A stretch of DNA of 64,000 bases, from assembly GCF_031583025.1 (NCBI RefSeq), contig NZ_CP134062.1, positions 3,720,001 to 3,784,000 of the forward strand. The letters are read 5' to 3'. Every line of letters starts with the position of its first letter. Positions within the stretch are counted from its first letter, which is position 1. Below are positions 10,492-21,050 of the stretch, in pieces. The notes under the pieces are model-generated. The model was not told where the DNA came from, did no database searches, and worked only from the letters and a program-made list of their open reading frames with translations. Position numbers and translations under genes: made by a program. This DNA comes from Mycobacterium sp. Z3061 (GTDB lineage: Bacteria; Actinomycetota; Actinomycetes; Mycobacteriales; Mycobacteriaceae).

Positions 10492-11403
10492 ATGCCGGAC
10501 TCCCGTCTGAGCTCAGGCGCCACGAAAGGCAACACCCGCTTGTCCCAGGAACTCAAGCCGCACTTTGACGATGTGCAGGCACATTACGACCTGTCCGACG
10601 ATTTCTTCCGGCTGTTTCTGGACCCGACCCAGACATACAGCTGCGCCTACTTCGAGCGCGACGACATGACGCTGGAACAGGCGCAGATCGCCAAGATCGA
10701 CCTGTCGCTGGGCAAGCTGGGCCTGCAACCCGGAATGACGCTGCTGGACGTCGGCTGCGGCTGGGGCGCGACCATGCGCAGGGCCATCGAGAAATACGAC
10801 GTCAACGTCGTCGGCCTGACTCTGTCCAAGAACCAGGCCGCGCACGTGCAGCAGACATTCGACGAAATGGACACGGCACGCAGCCGTCGCGTGCTGCTGC
10901 AAGGCTGGGAACAGTTCACCGAGCCGGTGGACCGCATTGTGTCGATCGGCGCGTTCGAGCACTTCGGCCGCGATCGCTACCAGGATTTCTTTTCGCTGGC
11001 TTACAAACTGCTGCCGGCCGACGGTGTGATGCTGCTGCACACCATCACCGGATTGACTCGCCAGCAACTGAGCGAGACTGGTCTGCCCATCTCCATGAAT
11101 CACATCCGGTTCGTGAAATTCATTCTCACTGAGATCTTCCCGGGCGGCCAGTTGCCGGATACGGATATGGTGGCGGGGTTCTCGGAAGCGGCCGGTTTCA
11201 CGCTGACCAGGCGTCAGTCGTTGCAGCAGCACTACGCGATGACCCTCGATCGGTGGGCCGCAGCGCTCGGGGCAAGGCGCGACGAAGCCGTGGCAATTCA
11301 GTCCCAAGAGGTCTATGACCGATATATGAAATACCTGACCGGCTGCGCCGATCATTTCCGCACCGGGTATATAGACGTCAATCAGTTCACCCTGGAAAAA
11401 TAG
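10492..11403 (+). CDS. cmaA1: Cyclopropane mycolic acid synthase family methyltransferase (CmaA1-like)
   Basis: The protein has the family hallmarks: VQAHYDLSDDFFRLFLDP, the SAM-binding glycine loop LDVGCGWGAT, the active-site Glu in GAFEHFGRDRY and the C-terminal GYIDVNQFTLEK. From memory it is closest to CmaA1, which adds the distal cis-cyclopropane to mycolic acids using SAM. Paralogues (MmaA, PcaA, UmaA) share these motifs, so the exact reaction is an inference. A TTG at 10540 gives MSQELKPHF, which aligns better with CmaA1 and may be the true start; the ATG at 10492 adds 16 residues. Confidence 0.9.
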   Translation: MPDSRLSSGATKGNTRLSQELKPHFDDVQAHYDLSDDFFRLFLDPTQTYSCAYFERDDMTLEQAQIAKIDLSLGKLGLQPGMTLLDVGCGWGATMRRAIEKYDVNVVGLTLSKNQAAHVQQTFDEMDTARSRRVLLQGWEQFTEPVDRIVSIGAFEHFGRDRYQDFFSLAYKLLPADGVMLLHTITGLTRQQLSETGLPISMNHIRFVKFILTEIFPGGQLPDTDMVAGFSEAAGFTLTRRQSLQQHYAMTLDRWAAALGARRDEAVAIQSQEVYDRYMKYLTGCADHFRTGYIDVNQFTLEK

Positions 11404-11474
11404 GCCCCTGCCCGGTTCGCTTGCTCGGTTTCGCGGTGTGCAATTAGACCCGTGTTTGGGAATGCGCGCTGCGG

Positions 11475-11509
11475 TGTATAGATAGCTACGTCGTACAGAT
11501 AGCTATGTC
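11475..11509 (+). promoter_or_regulatory. Putative promoter with 13-bp direct repeat
   Basis: AGATAGCTAYGTC occurs twice, at 11480-11492 and 11497-11509, 17 bases apart and 26 bases before the lipoprotein ATG. A TATAGAT sequence at 11477 overlaps the first copy and could be a -10 box. The repeats could be tandem operator sites. Confidence 0.4.
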
Positions 11510-11534
11510 TCCGACCTCAGAAAGGGCTAGTTCA

Positions 11535-11813
11535 ATGAAACCCCTCGCACCTGCCGCAATTGTCATCGCGGCGTTGATGTTCAGCGGCTGTTCGGCTTCA
11601 AAGGTCATCAATACCGGTGGCGACACCAAGTGCAAAGACTTCACCACGCAGGACGAGAAGAAGCAGAGCGAAGAAGTCAGCAAGATGCTGAAGGACAAGA
11701 ACGGCGCTGAGCCCAGCTCACTGGAGATCAACGCAACCCGCCTCTCGGCGCAGACGTACTGCCAGACGCTGGGCAAGCCGGACAGCAAGATCTCCGAGGC
11801 CCCGCACGGCTGA
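11535..11813 (+). CDS. Small lipoprotein, HdeA-like
   Basis: The ATG at 11535, with AAAGGG 8 bases upstream, gives a short lipoprotein signal whose lipobox is MFSGCS (Cys at residue 17). The mature part of about 75 residues is Lys/Glu-rich with two Cys (TKCKDF and TYCQTL), which could form the single disulfide seen in HdeA-type acid-stress chaperones. I recall similar mycobacterial proteins annotated that way, but similarity is modest. A role in periplasmic protein protection is inference. It is followed by a hairpin at 11820. Confidence 0.7.
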   Translation: MKPLAPAAIVIAALMFSGCSASKVINTGGDTKCKDFTTQDEKKQSEEVSKMLKDKNGAEPSSLEINATRLSAQTYCQTLGKPDSKISEAPHG

Positions 11814-11819
11814 CCGGGT

Positions 11820-11857
11820 GGTCCTGCTGGCCGGCCGGACGGCTGTCCAGCAGGACC
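11820..11857 (+). terminator. Hairpin terminator after the small lipoprotein
   Basis: A perfect 11-bp stem (GGTCCTGCTGG and its complement) encloses a 16-base loop that is itself GC-rich. It starts 6 bases after the lipoprotein stop. No T-tract follows. Confidence 0.65.
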
Positions 11858-11921
11858 CGGTCCCGCGGCAATCCAGCAAGGACCCCGACCGGGTTGTCGG
11901 CGACACTTCAGCGCCCGATAA

Positions 11922-13661
<1,740 letters not shown>

Positions 13662-13675
<14 letters not shown>

Positions 13676-14420
13676 CTGAATACCTCTGCGCTGGACTGGT
13701 CTGAGCCGACTCGGGCTTGGTGAAGTACATGGCGACGCTCTTGCCCACCAGCGGATTCAGGGCGTGCTCGGCAAGCTGAGTGATCTTCGGCCGTTGCATC
13801 AGATCCCACACCAGCAACTTATGGTAGGCGCTGACCGCAGGGTGGTCGTTGTTCGACGGTCCCACAGCGCATTTGAGCCACCAGAACGGCGAGTGCAGGG
13901 CGTGGGCGTGGTGAGTATGCGTCAATTCCATTCCGCGACCGGCGATCTTGTCACGCAGTGCACTGGCCCGGTAAATCCTCACGTGGCCGCCCTCATTGCT
14001 GTGGTACTCCTCGGACAGCAACCAGCAGACGCGCTCCGGCAGCCACCGCGGCACGCTGACCGCCAGGGTGCCACCGACTTTGAGCACCCGGATCAGTTCG
14101 GCGATGGCGGCATCGTCCTCGGGTATGTGCTCGAGGATCTCCGACGCGATCACGCAGTCGAAAGTCTGGTCAGCGTAGGGCAGATTGAGCGCGTCGCCAC
14201 GAACCACTTTCGCGGAGGCCGACAGCGGCGCCTCCCCGGTCTCGGCCATTGCACGCAGCAAGGTGTCCACCGACCGGAGTTCGGCGGCGTCCTGGTCGAA
14301 CGCGACGACATCCGCACCTCGCCGATAGGCTTCGAAGGCGTGCCGGCCGGCGCCACAACCCACGTCGATAACCTTGGCGGCAGGTCCGATCCCGAGCCGC
14401 TCGAAATCGACCGTCAGCAT
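13662..14420 (-). CDS. SAM-dependent methyltransferase of the probable MMP cluster
   Basis: The 252-residue protein has the Methyltransf_11/25 fold: VIDVGCGAGRHAFEA (SAM loop), FDQD (ribose acid), GDALNLPYADQTFDC and ASEILEHIP. A C-terminal His-rich segment (HTHHAHALHSPFWW) may line the acceptor site. It overlaps the glycosyltransferase by 7 bases upstream and the hydrolase by 14 downstream, so the three are coupled. In the MMP pathway it would methylate mannose, plausibly at O-3 (MeT3 role). That assignment is inference. Confidence 0.85.
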
Positions 14421-15667
14421 CGCGGCCCGCCCTCGGCGGCTCGTCGTTCAATCGCCCGTTGGTAGATCCGCACGGTTTGAGCGGCCACCGCGTCCCAGCT
14501 GAACACGTTGACCGCCCGATTGCGCCCGGCCTCGCCCAGGCTGCGGCGCCGCTCCGGCGAATCCAGGAGCTTGCCGATCGCATGTGTGAGGGCATCGACG
14601 TCGGCGGGCGCCACCAGCTCGGCGCAAGCACCGTCTGTCCCGAGTACTTCGGGCAGCGCACCGACACGGCTGGCGACGATCGGGGTCCCGCTCGCCATTG
14701 CTTCCACAGCGGGTAATGAAAAGCCTTCGTAGAGAGAAGGAATGCACGCGACTTCGGCCGAGGCGAACAGGGCGGCGAGCTCAGCGTCGGGCAGGCCGCT
14801 GGCGATGTGGACGATGTCCGAGATCCCCAACTCGGCGATGAGCTTGTGGGTCGGACCGTTGGTTTCCACCTTGGCGACCAACCGCAACTCGAGGTCGCGG
14901 CTGGTGCGCAGTTTGGCGACGGCGTGCAACAAGGTGCTGACGCCCTTGAGGGGGGTGTCCGCGCTGGCGATCGCCATCACCCGGCCGGGTCGCCGCGGTG
15001 ACGAAGCCGGCCTGAACAGTTCGGTATTGACCCCCAACGGCACCACATGCAGTTGATCGGGGGAGACGCCGAAGTCCGCGACGATGTCGGTGGCCGACGA
15101 CGACGACACGGTCAGCAGGTCGGGGATCTGCCGGGCCACCTGCTTCTGCATGCTGGAGAACCCATACCACCTGTGTACCAACGGCTTTCGCCACCATCGG
15201 GCGGCAGCGAGATCGAGTGACCGGTCACGCGTGATCGGGTGGTGCACGGTGGCCACGACCGGCATGCCGGAACCGGCGATGGTGAGCAGTCCCGATCCCA
15301 GGCTCTGATTGTCGTGCACGACGTCGAAGTCGGCCTTCCGGTCCGCCAGTAACCGCGCCACCCGCAGCGTGAAGGTTCTGGGTTCGGGGAACCCGGCCGT
15401 CCACATGGTGGCCAACTCGAGCAGGTCGATCGAGTCACGAATCTCGCTCGGCCGGGGCACCCGGAATGGGTCCGGCTCGCGGTACAGGTCGAGGCTCGGA
15501 ACCTTCGTCAGGCGAACCCGGGGATCGAGCAGCTCGGGATAAGGCTGCCCAGAGAACACCTCCACCTCGTGACCGAGGTCGACCAGCCCACGGCTAAGAT
15601 GCCGCACATAGACACCCTGTCCGCCGCAGTGGTCCTTACTCCGATAGGACAGCAGAGCAATTCGCAT
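14414..15667 (-). CDS. manT: GT4 glycosyltransferase, probable ManT
   Basis: The protein has the two Rossmann domains of GT-B, family GT4 enzymes: an N-terminal donor-free domain beginning MRIALLSYRSKDHCGGQG and a C-terminal nucleotide-sugar domain with the EX7E motif in YEGFSLPAVEAMASG. In MMP synthesis ManT adds alpha-1,4-mannose units. The following methyltransferase and toroid hydrolase overlap this gene in the order of the MMP locus. I chose the ATG at 15667, which has GAAGGG 6 bases upstream, over a TTG two codons earlier. A related MTB protein (Rv0225) shares the N-terminus, so function is not proven by sequence alone. Confidence 0.85.
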   Translation of the reverse strand: MRIALLSYRSKDHCGGQGVYVRHLSRGLVDLGHEVEVFSGQPYPELLDPRVRLTKVPSLDLYREPDPFRVPRPSEIRDSIDLLELATMWTAGFPEPRTFTLRVARLLADRKADFDVVHDNQSLGSGLLTIAGSGMPVVATVHHPITRDRSLDLAAARWWRKPLVHRWYGFSSMQKQVARQIPDLLTVSSSSATDIVADFGVSPDQLHVVPLGVNTELFRPASSPRRPGRVMAIASADTPLKGVSTLLHAVAKLRTSRDLELRLVAKVETNGPTHKLIAELGISDIVHIASGLPDAELAALFASAEVACIPSLYEGFSLPAVEAMASGTPIVASRVGALPEVLGTDGACAELVAPADVDALTHAIGKLLDSPERRRSLGEAGRNRAVNVFSWDAVAAQTVRIYQRAIERRAAEGGPRC

Positions 15668-16102
15668 TCTCAACCCTTCGCCGCCAGCGATCGACCGCGG
15701 AAAGGGGGGAAAGGCGCCAATCTCATTGCTGTCAACGCACCCGCGAACGACGGGACAGCAAACTGGACATGTGTCCAGATTATAGTTCGGTCAGCTAATT
15801 GACGCAAACGCACCCCCACCAGATCACTGCTGCCCGCTGTCACGGTGCGCATCGAACCCCAGACCGATCGGGGAGCTGAGTACGGCGCGGCACCCGCGCA
15901 TGACAACGCTCCCGATTCGAGCTCGATACCGGCTGCTCTGCTGAACCGGCCGAAGCTACGACAATCCCGTCTCAAGCTACGACAACCACGGCAGCAGCGC
16001 GAACCCACCCGCTCCGATCGCTGCACCGGTGAATGCCGCGCGGGATTTCGGTTTCGCTGACACTACGGTAAAAACGCGCCAAATCGGTTTAGTCTCATCG
16101 AG
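15668..16102. other. Divergent intergenic region between manT and the acyltransferase gene
   Basis: The left part holds the manT promoter and operator. The right part contains a 12-base direct repeat, AAGCTACGACAA, at 15953-15964 and 15974-15985, spaced 21 bases or two helical turns, which could be tandem regulator sites for the plus-strand operon. No further gene is seen. Confidence 0.5.
15763..15807 (-). promoter_or_regulatory. Promoter and operator of the manT operon
   Basis: On the minus strand a TTGCGT -35 (15807-15802) and a perfect TATAAT -10 (15784-15779) are 17 bases apart. Directly after the -10 is the palindrome CTGGACAtgTGTCCAG (15763-15778), covering the expected start of transcription. 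This is the classical site for a TetR- or similar dimeric repressor. The untranslated leader would be about 100 bases. Confidence 0.7.
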
Positions 16103-16912
16103 ATGACTCGGCAACGTCTCCCCAAAGAACTTCGCCATCGCGATCCGGAGTTCATTCGCGCCGTGCTACCTCCGCTGTGGTTGGCCTCGACCGTCTGGTT
16201 CCGGGCCGAGGTACTCGGCTTCGAGAACGTGCCGGATGAGCCGGTGCTGTTCGTGGGCAACCACAGCGGCGGGGGCGCAACCCCGGACACGTTCGTCTTC
16301 CTGCTGGCCTACAACACCTACTTCACCGTCGAGGGCCGTCCTCTCTACGCGCTGGCGCACGACACGGTCACCGCCGCGCCGGTCATCGGCGGGCTGACCC
16401 GCAAGCTGGGCGTGGTCCCGGCGGCCAATTCCTTTGCCGAGCGCATTTTCGACAGCGGAGGCTCGGCGCTGGTCTATCCGGGCGGCGACGTGGAAGCCCT
16501 GCGCCCGTGGCGGGATCGCAACAAGATCATCTTCTCCGGCCGTAAAGGCTTTCTGCGGCTGGCGCACAAGTGCAATGTGAAGATCGTGCCGGTGGTGGCG
16601 ACCGGTGGCCATGACACCTTGATCGTGCTGAACGACGGTCGGCGCACCGCGCAACTGCTGCGATTGGACAAATTGGCGCGGGTGAAGAGCATGCCCATGA
16701 CGCTGAGCATCCCGTGGGGGCTGTCGCCGCTCCCGCTGCCGCACTTTCCCCTTCCGGCGAAGATCCGCATGCAGGTGCTCGAGCCGATCGATGTGCGAGC
16801 CAGGTTCGGCGAGGATCCGGACTGGGATCGCGCACTGGCCTACGTGACCAGCGTCATGCAGGTTGGCTTGTCGAAGCTGGCCAGCAAGACCATCGTCCCG
16901 ATGGTCCGGTGA
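16103..16912 (+). CDS. Lysophospholipid/glycerol acyltransferase family protein
   Basis: The 269-residue protein has the PlsC-type acyltransferase pattern: FVGNHSGGGATPD near residue 50 (catalytic His and Asp), a central LVYPGGDVE block resembling the family's FPEG motif, and IVPVVATGG. It would transfer an acyl group onto a lysolipid or acylglycerol at the membrane. The Asp is further from the His than in the classic HX4D motif, as in the DGAT/hemolysin-like mycobacterial members. It is separated by one base from the SRPBCC gene, so they form an operon. Confidence 0.85.
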   Translation: MTRQRLPKELRHRDPEFIRAVLPPLWLASTVWFRAEVLGFENVPDEPVLFVGNHSGGGATPDTFVFLLAYNTYFTVEGRPLYALAHDTVTAAPVIGGLTRKLGVVPAANSFAERIFDSGGSALVYPGGDVEALRPWRDRNKIIFSGRKGFLRLAHKCNVKIVPVVATGGHDTLIVLNDGRRTAQLLRLDKLARVKSMPMTLSIPWGLSPLPLPHFPLPAKIRMQVLEPIDVRARFGEDPDWDRALAYVTSVMQVGLSKLASKTIVPMVR

Positions 16913-16913
16913 G

Positions 16914-17348
16914 ATGACCCAGACCGTCACCGTCGCCCGCCATATCGACTGCCCGCTCGAAACCAGCGGCGGCTTCATCACCGACCCGCACGCTCTCTTT
17001 CCCCAGGTATCCACATTCAGCCGGTGCCGCTTCGTCAAGTCGCGCGACGACGGCGAATTGTGGGATGTCTACATGGACAGTGGCACCATCCAGCTCGGCG
17101 GCCGGGTGCTGATCACACCTCCGACAGGCAGCCTGCTGAAGTGGCGGGCAGTCCAGGGAACGCGGCACTCGTTCGCGGCGCTCATCGAACCGGACGGCGA
17201 GGGCAGCCGCCTCACCCTGACCCTGACGTTCTCCACCACCGGTCTGGGTGTCGCACGGCTCAGCGAATGGCTGGGACGTGGTCTGGTCTCTCGTAATCTC
17301 GAGGCGGCGGCCGAGGAAATACGGCACTATCTCGAATTCGAGAGATAG
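16914..17348 (+). CDS. SRPBCC family protein
   Basis: The 144-residue protein has the SRPBCC/polyketide-cyclase fold signature: HIDCPLETSGGFITDP at the start, strands with FVKSRDDGELWDVY and a long C-terminal helix (AAAEEIRHYLEFER). The ATG lies one base after the acyltransferase stop, so the pair is co-transcribed and it may bind or deliver a lipid for that enzyme. The frame is open a little further upstream, but the family sequence starts here. The ligand is unknown. Confidence 0.82.
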   Translation: MTQTVTVARHIDCPLETSGGFITDPHALFPQVSTFSRCRFVKSRDDGELWDVYMDSGTIQLGGRVLITPPTGSLLKWRAVQGTRHSFAALIEPDGEGSRLTLTLTFSTTGLGVARLSEWLGRGLVSRNLEAAAEEIRHYLEFER

Positions 17349-17357
17349 CACTGCGGG

Positions 17358-17378
17358 GTGCCGGCCCGGCGGGCCGGC
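17358..17378 (+). terminator. Hairpin terminator of the acyltransferase operon
   Basis: TGCCGGCCC and its perfect complement form a 9-bp stem with a 3-base loop, 9 bases after the SRPBCC stop and followed by a few T residues. Confidence 0.75.
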
Positions 17379-17568
17379 ATTTCAGTCGCGGGCTGAATAT
17401 GTGCTTTATTGGTAAAGGCTGTGCAAACAGCAGGCAACGAGCTGTTGTCTGGCGTAATGCTACGAGGTGATGTCCGCCACAGGCTCCGACGGAGGATCCG
17501 GGCCGAGCGTGCATTGAGCGTCACCGGAGTGCGGCTGCCAGCCGACCACACCGATCGGAGGAAGCGTG

Positions 17569-18921
17569 ATGGACTTCGCGTTGCTGCCACCAGAGATCAA
17601 CTCGGCGCTGATGTATGCCGGCCCTGGCTCCGGACCGATGCTGGGGGCTGCCGCCGCGTGGGACGAGTTGTCCGCCGAGATGTACGCAACCGCCAGTTCC
17701 TATCAGTCAGTGATCACGAGCCTGACCGCCGGACCATGGATCGGTCCGGCGTCAGCTGCCATGGCTGCCGCGGCCACCCCCTACGTAGCGTGGCTGAAAG
17801 TCACCGCGCTGCAGGCTGAGCACACCGCCGACCAGGCCAAAGCGGCGGCTCTGGCGTATGAGACCGCGTTCGCCGAGACGGTTCCGCCGCCGGTGGTCGC
17901 CGCCAACCGCAGCCTGCTGATGATGTTGATAGCGACGAACTTCTTCGGCCAGAACACGCCACTGATCGCACTCACCGAAACCCAGTACGCCGATATGTGG
18001 GCACAGGACACCGCGGCCATGCAAAGCTACGCGGCGTCTTCGGCAGCGGCGACCACGTTGACGCCGTTCGCCGAGCCCGCTTCCATCACCGATTCGAGCG
18101 GGTTGCCGGCGCAGGCGGCCGCGGTCAGCCAGGCCACCGGGACCGCCGCCGGAGAGGTGCAGAGCCTCGTCTCATCGGCGCAGCAGGCGCTGTCGGCGGT
18201 GCCGGCGGCGCTGGCCGGTCTGGCAACCCCGGCTCCCGCCGCGGCCGTTTCGCCGTTCGACATCGTCACACTGCTCGACTTCGGCGCGGGTCTCATCAGC
18301 GGCACCTTGGACGGAATCGTCGGGACGACTGCCCTTCCTTACGACATCGGCGGTTACCACATCGGGGTTCACACCGATGACATTGTCAGCGGCTGGGCGG
18401 GCATCGAGAGCTGGCCCGGGTCGGCGCCGGTGCCCCCGACCCAATTTCCGGTCATCACCAACCTCGGCTCCCCGGTGTCGGCGGGCCTGGGTGAAGCCGG
18501 GTCCGTCGGCGGACTGTCGGTACCGCCGGGTTGGACGACCGCCGCGCCGGGCTTCCGGCTGGCGGCACTGACGTCGCCGGCCGCCAGTGTCGGCGCCGCG
18601 GCGGAGGCTTCCGCGGAAGGGGCCGGAGCGTTGTTCAGCCAGATGGCCGTGGCGGGCATGGCCGGGCGGGCCATGGCCGGCACCGTCGGCACGAGCGGGT
18701 CCGGCGGCGCCCGCACCAAAGAGCGGGTCGGGGTGGCCAAGCGCGGTACGCCGGTCGCCGCTGAGACGAGCCAGGAGTCCGCTAAGCCGCCGCCAGCACT
18801 GCCCGGCGGCCCGATCACCAGCATCGCCGCCGAACTGCGTGAACTGGCCTCGCTGCGCGACGCCGGAATCCTCACCGAGCAGGAGTTCACCGAGCAGAAG
18901 CAACGCCTGCTCCCGCAGTAG
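17569..18921 (+). CDS. PPE family protein, SVP type, with C-terminal SHOCT domain
   Basis: The protein starts MDFALLPPEINSALMY, the PPE signature, and has the helical PPE domain to about residue 170 including the SLxMMLIATNFFGQNTP region. A GLSVPPGW motif near residue 315 places it in the PPE-SVP subfamily. The last 35 residues (ELRELASLRDAGILTEQEF and on) form a SHOCT domain, a short helical module often at protein C-termini and thought to promote oligomerisation. GGAGGAAG lies just before the ATG; a GTG one codon upstream is possible. PPE proteins are exported by ESX systems. Confidence 0.93.
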   Translation: MDFALLPPEINSALMYAGPGSGPMLGAAAAWDELSAEMYATASSYQSVITSLTAGPWIGPASAAMAAAATPYVAWLKVTALQAEHTADQAKAAALAYETAFAETVPPPVVAANRSLLMMLIATNFFGQNTPLIALTETQYADMWAQDTAAMQSYAASSAAATTLTPFAEPASITDSSGLPAQAAAVSQATGTAAGEVQSLVSSAQQALSAVPAALAGLATPAPAAAVSPFDIVTLLDFGAGLISGTLDGIVGTTALPYDIGGYHIGVHTDDIVSGWAGIESWPGSAPVPPTQFPVITNLGSPVSAGLGEAGSVGGLSVPPGWTTAAPGFRLAALTSPAASVGAAAEASAEGAGALFSQMAVAGMAGRAMAGTVGTSGSGGARTKERVGVAKRGTPVAAETSQESAKPPPALPGGPITSIAAELRELASLRDAGILTEQEFTEQKQRLLPQ

Positions 18922-18957
18922 GGTCACCTACCTGGCGCGAGGGTGGCGCGAGCAGCG

Positions 18958-19605
18958 CTACTTGACGCGGTTGGCAGCGAAGGTCGCGGCCTGGGTCGTC
19001 ATTCCGTTCTCGATGTAGGAGACGTGCGCCATGATGTTGCCGCCGCCGGTGCAGATCGGGTCATCGGTGGCGCACAGGCTGATCAACTTGCCGCTGTAGA
19101 GCGGGCTGATCGTCGGCAGTGGGCCACCGCCCCACAGTGCGCTGGAGAATCCGCTGGACGGTTCGCCGAAATAGGCGACCGCGGCGACATGGTCGGCAAC
19201 CGGGGCCAGCATCTGGGTGCTGGCCAGGTTGATCACGGTGGCGCCCTGCGAATATCCGCCCATCACGATCTTGGTGCTGGGGCAACTGGCCACAGTGCCC
19301 TGGACGTGGGCACTCGCGTCGTCAGCGCCGCTGGTCGCGCTGTTGTGGTAGTCGTCGTTGGCGGGGTAGTTGACCGCATACACCTCCACGGAGCGGCCGG
19401 CCAACTGCGACGTGAGCGAGTCGACGAACGCCTGGCCGACATTGCCCAGCCCCGGTTCCTGGTGAGTGCCGCGGGCGTAGACGATCGACACGTCGGCGCA
19501 GGGATCGGCCGAGGCGTTGCCCGGACTGGCGATGGGCACGCTCAGCAGAGCCCACGTCGTCATGACGAGGACACTGGCGATACGTGCAAGGCTGCGTGCT
19601 GTCAT
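18958..19605 (-). CDS. Secreted cutinase, Cfp21/CULP1-like
   Basis: The 215-residue protein has an export signal (hydrophobic residues 8-30, cleavage near NASA-DP) and a cutinase domain with GGYSQGA (nucleophile Ser), TDDPIC (Asp) and MAHVSY (His). Its mature part closely resembles M. tuberculosis Cfp21 (Rv1984c) as I recall it, for example PLYSGKLISLCATDDP. The family hydrolyses ester lipids outside the cell. It is a different lineage from the cutinase at 1053-1748. It is monocistronic, with a converging PPE gene to its left. Confidence 0.92.
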   Translation of the reverse strand: MTARSLARIASVLVMTTWALLSVPIASPGNASADPCADVSIVYARGTHQEPGLGNVGQAFVDSLTSQLAGRSVEVYAVNYPANDDYHNSATSGADDASAHVQGTVASCPSTKIVMGGYSQGATVINLASTQMLAPVADHVAAVAYFGEPSSGFSSALWGGGPLPTISPLYSGKLISLCATDDPICTGGGNIMAHVSYIENGMTTQAATFAANRVK

Positions 19606-19683
19606 GCCCCAGATCCTGACATACCGGCGGCGACGGCGTAGCCGGCGGCTCAGATACCCACCGGATCGCCCGCCCGGCGCCGT

Positions 19684-20967
19684 TCAATCAGCCATCGAGC
19701 CGGGGTCCTGATCGTGGTTACCGAACCATTTCAAGGCCTCGAGTGCCACCGCGACGCGAACGGTGGTGCGTTCCAAAGGCCGCGGCAGCAGTCGTTGCGC
19801 GGCATCGAGCCGACTCAACAGTGTGTTGCGATGGATGTAGAGCTGTTGAGCCGCACGGGCGGCATTGCACTGCTCGTTGATGTAGGTGAGCAAGGTGTCC
19901 CGCAACACCGAGCCGGCCGAGGCGAAGGACCCGAGGGTATGATTGATGAAATCGTTTGCCTGCTCTTGTTTTTGGGTGAGTAGCGCGACCATCTGAATGT
20001 CCTCGAAGAATGCGAGTTGCTGCCGTGCCCGCAGTCGCACCATCATGTGTTGGGCAGTCAGGGCCTGCTCGTAACTGGTGCGGAAACCGTCGATGCCTCG
20101 AGCACTGACTCCAATTGCGATGCGCACCTTGGGCGTTTCCTCGAGCACCCGACGGACTTGTTCGCTGTCGACATCGGCGATGTCCTTGAGCCATAACCAT
20201 CGGGTCGCCTCGCTGGCGATCACGGTGAAGGGCTGCGGGCATCCGACGGCGTGGCCCAAGCTGACGACGGCCCGGTCAAGCAGGCGGTTGTCGCCGTCGT
20301 CCTCGTCGCACCACAGAATGGCGGCGGTGTGAGATCCACTGAGCGCGTAGCCCAGTCGCACTTCCGCCCGCTTGAGATTCATCGACTCGCCCTCGAGGAT
20401 CAATTCAACGATCTTGCGTCGCTCGACGATTGCTCCTTGAGCCAGCTCGTTGTGCTCCAACTTCATCTGCCGGGAGATGGCGGCAAGAGTGACGTCGACG
20501 AAATCACTGGCCGAGCGGGTGACCACATTGAGTAGTTCGCGCAACTCGTGGGGATCGGACGTGAGGTCGAAGACGATGTCCGTCCACCGTTGTAAGGCCA
20601 CGTTCTGGCCGATGCGGTAGACCTCGAGCGCCGATGCGCCAAGGCCGCGGCGCACCAGAATGCGGGCCATGCGCAGCGGCTCCGGCCCCAGGTACGGGGA
20701 CACCACGCCACCGGGGTCCCGCAGGTGGCTGGTAGCGAAATGCACCAGGCTCGCACGGTTGGAGGAACTGACCGCCGCTGCCAGGGTGGGATCCCCGATG
20801 ATCGCGGAGCTGCTGGCCACGGTGGCGCGATCGAGCTCCTCGAGCCATTCCGGTGACGGGTTGAGAGCGATCCAGGCTCCTTGGCGGATCAGCTCACGGA
20901 CTTGAGGCGACAATTTGCTATCTACCACGGAAAACCATTCGGTCGTAGGCGCACTTTGCACTTTCAT
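19684..20967 (-). CDS. PucR/CdaR-family transcriptional regulator
   Basis: The 427-residue protein has an N-terminal alpha-helical region, a central GGDEF-like CdaR domain (around residues 180-300) and a C-terminal PucR helix-turn-helix (AARAAQQLYIHRNTLLSRL), as in regulators of purine and related catabolism. The frame is open back to 21150, but the ATG at 20967 starts the conserved part. It is divergent from the cyclase gene at 21149, and a strong 35-base inverted repeat lies between them at 21051-21085, a likely binding site. The inducer is unknown. Confidence 0.87.
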   Translation of the reverse strand: MKVQSAPTTEWFSVVDSKLSPQVRELIRQGAWIALNPSPEWLEELDRATVASSSAIIGDPTLAAAVSSSNRASLVHFATSHLRDPGGVVSPYLGPEPLRMARILVRRGLGASALEVYRIGQNVALQRWTDIVFDLTSDPHELRELLNVVTRSASDFVDVTLAAISRQMKLEHNELAQGAIVERRKIVELILEGESMNLKRAEVRLGYALSGSHTAAILWCDEDDGDNRLLDRAVVSLGHAVGCPQPFTVIASEATRWLWLKDIADVDSEQVRRVLEETPKVRIAIGVSARGIDGFRTSYEQALTAQHMMVRLRARQQLAFFEDIQMVALLTQKQEQANDFINHTLGSFASAGSVLRDTLLTYINEQCNAARAAQQLYIHRNTLLSRLDAAQRLLPRPLERTTVRVAVALEALKWFGNHDQDPGSMAD

Positions 20968-21050
20968 CGAGTTCTCTCGGTGAGTTGGGGGGAGGGTTCG
21001 GATCGACGCGGGTGGGCTCCCTGCGTAACAAAAGGCTACATCAACGTATC

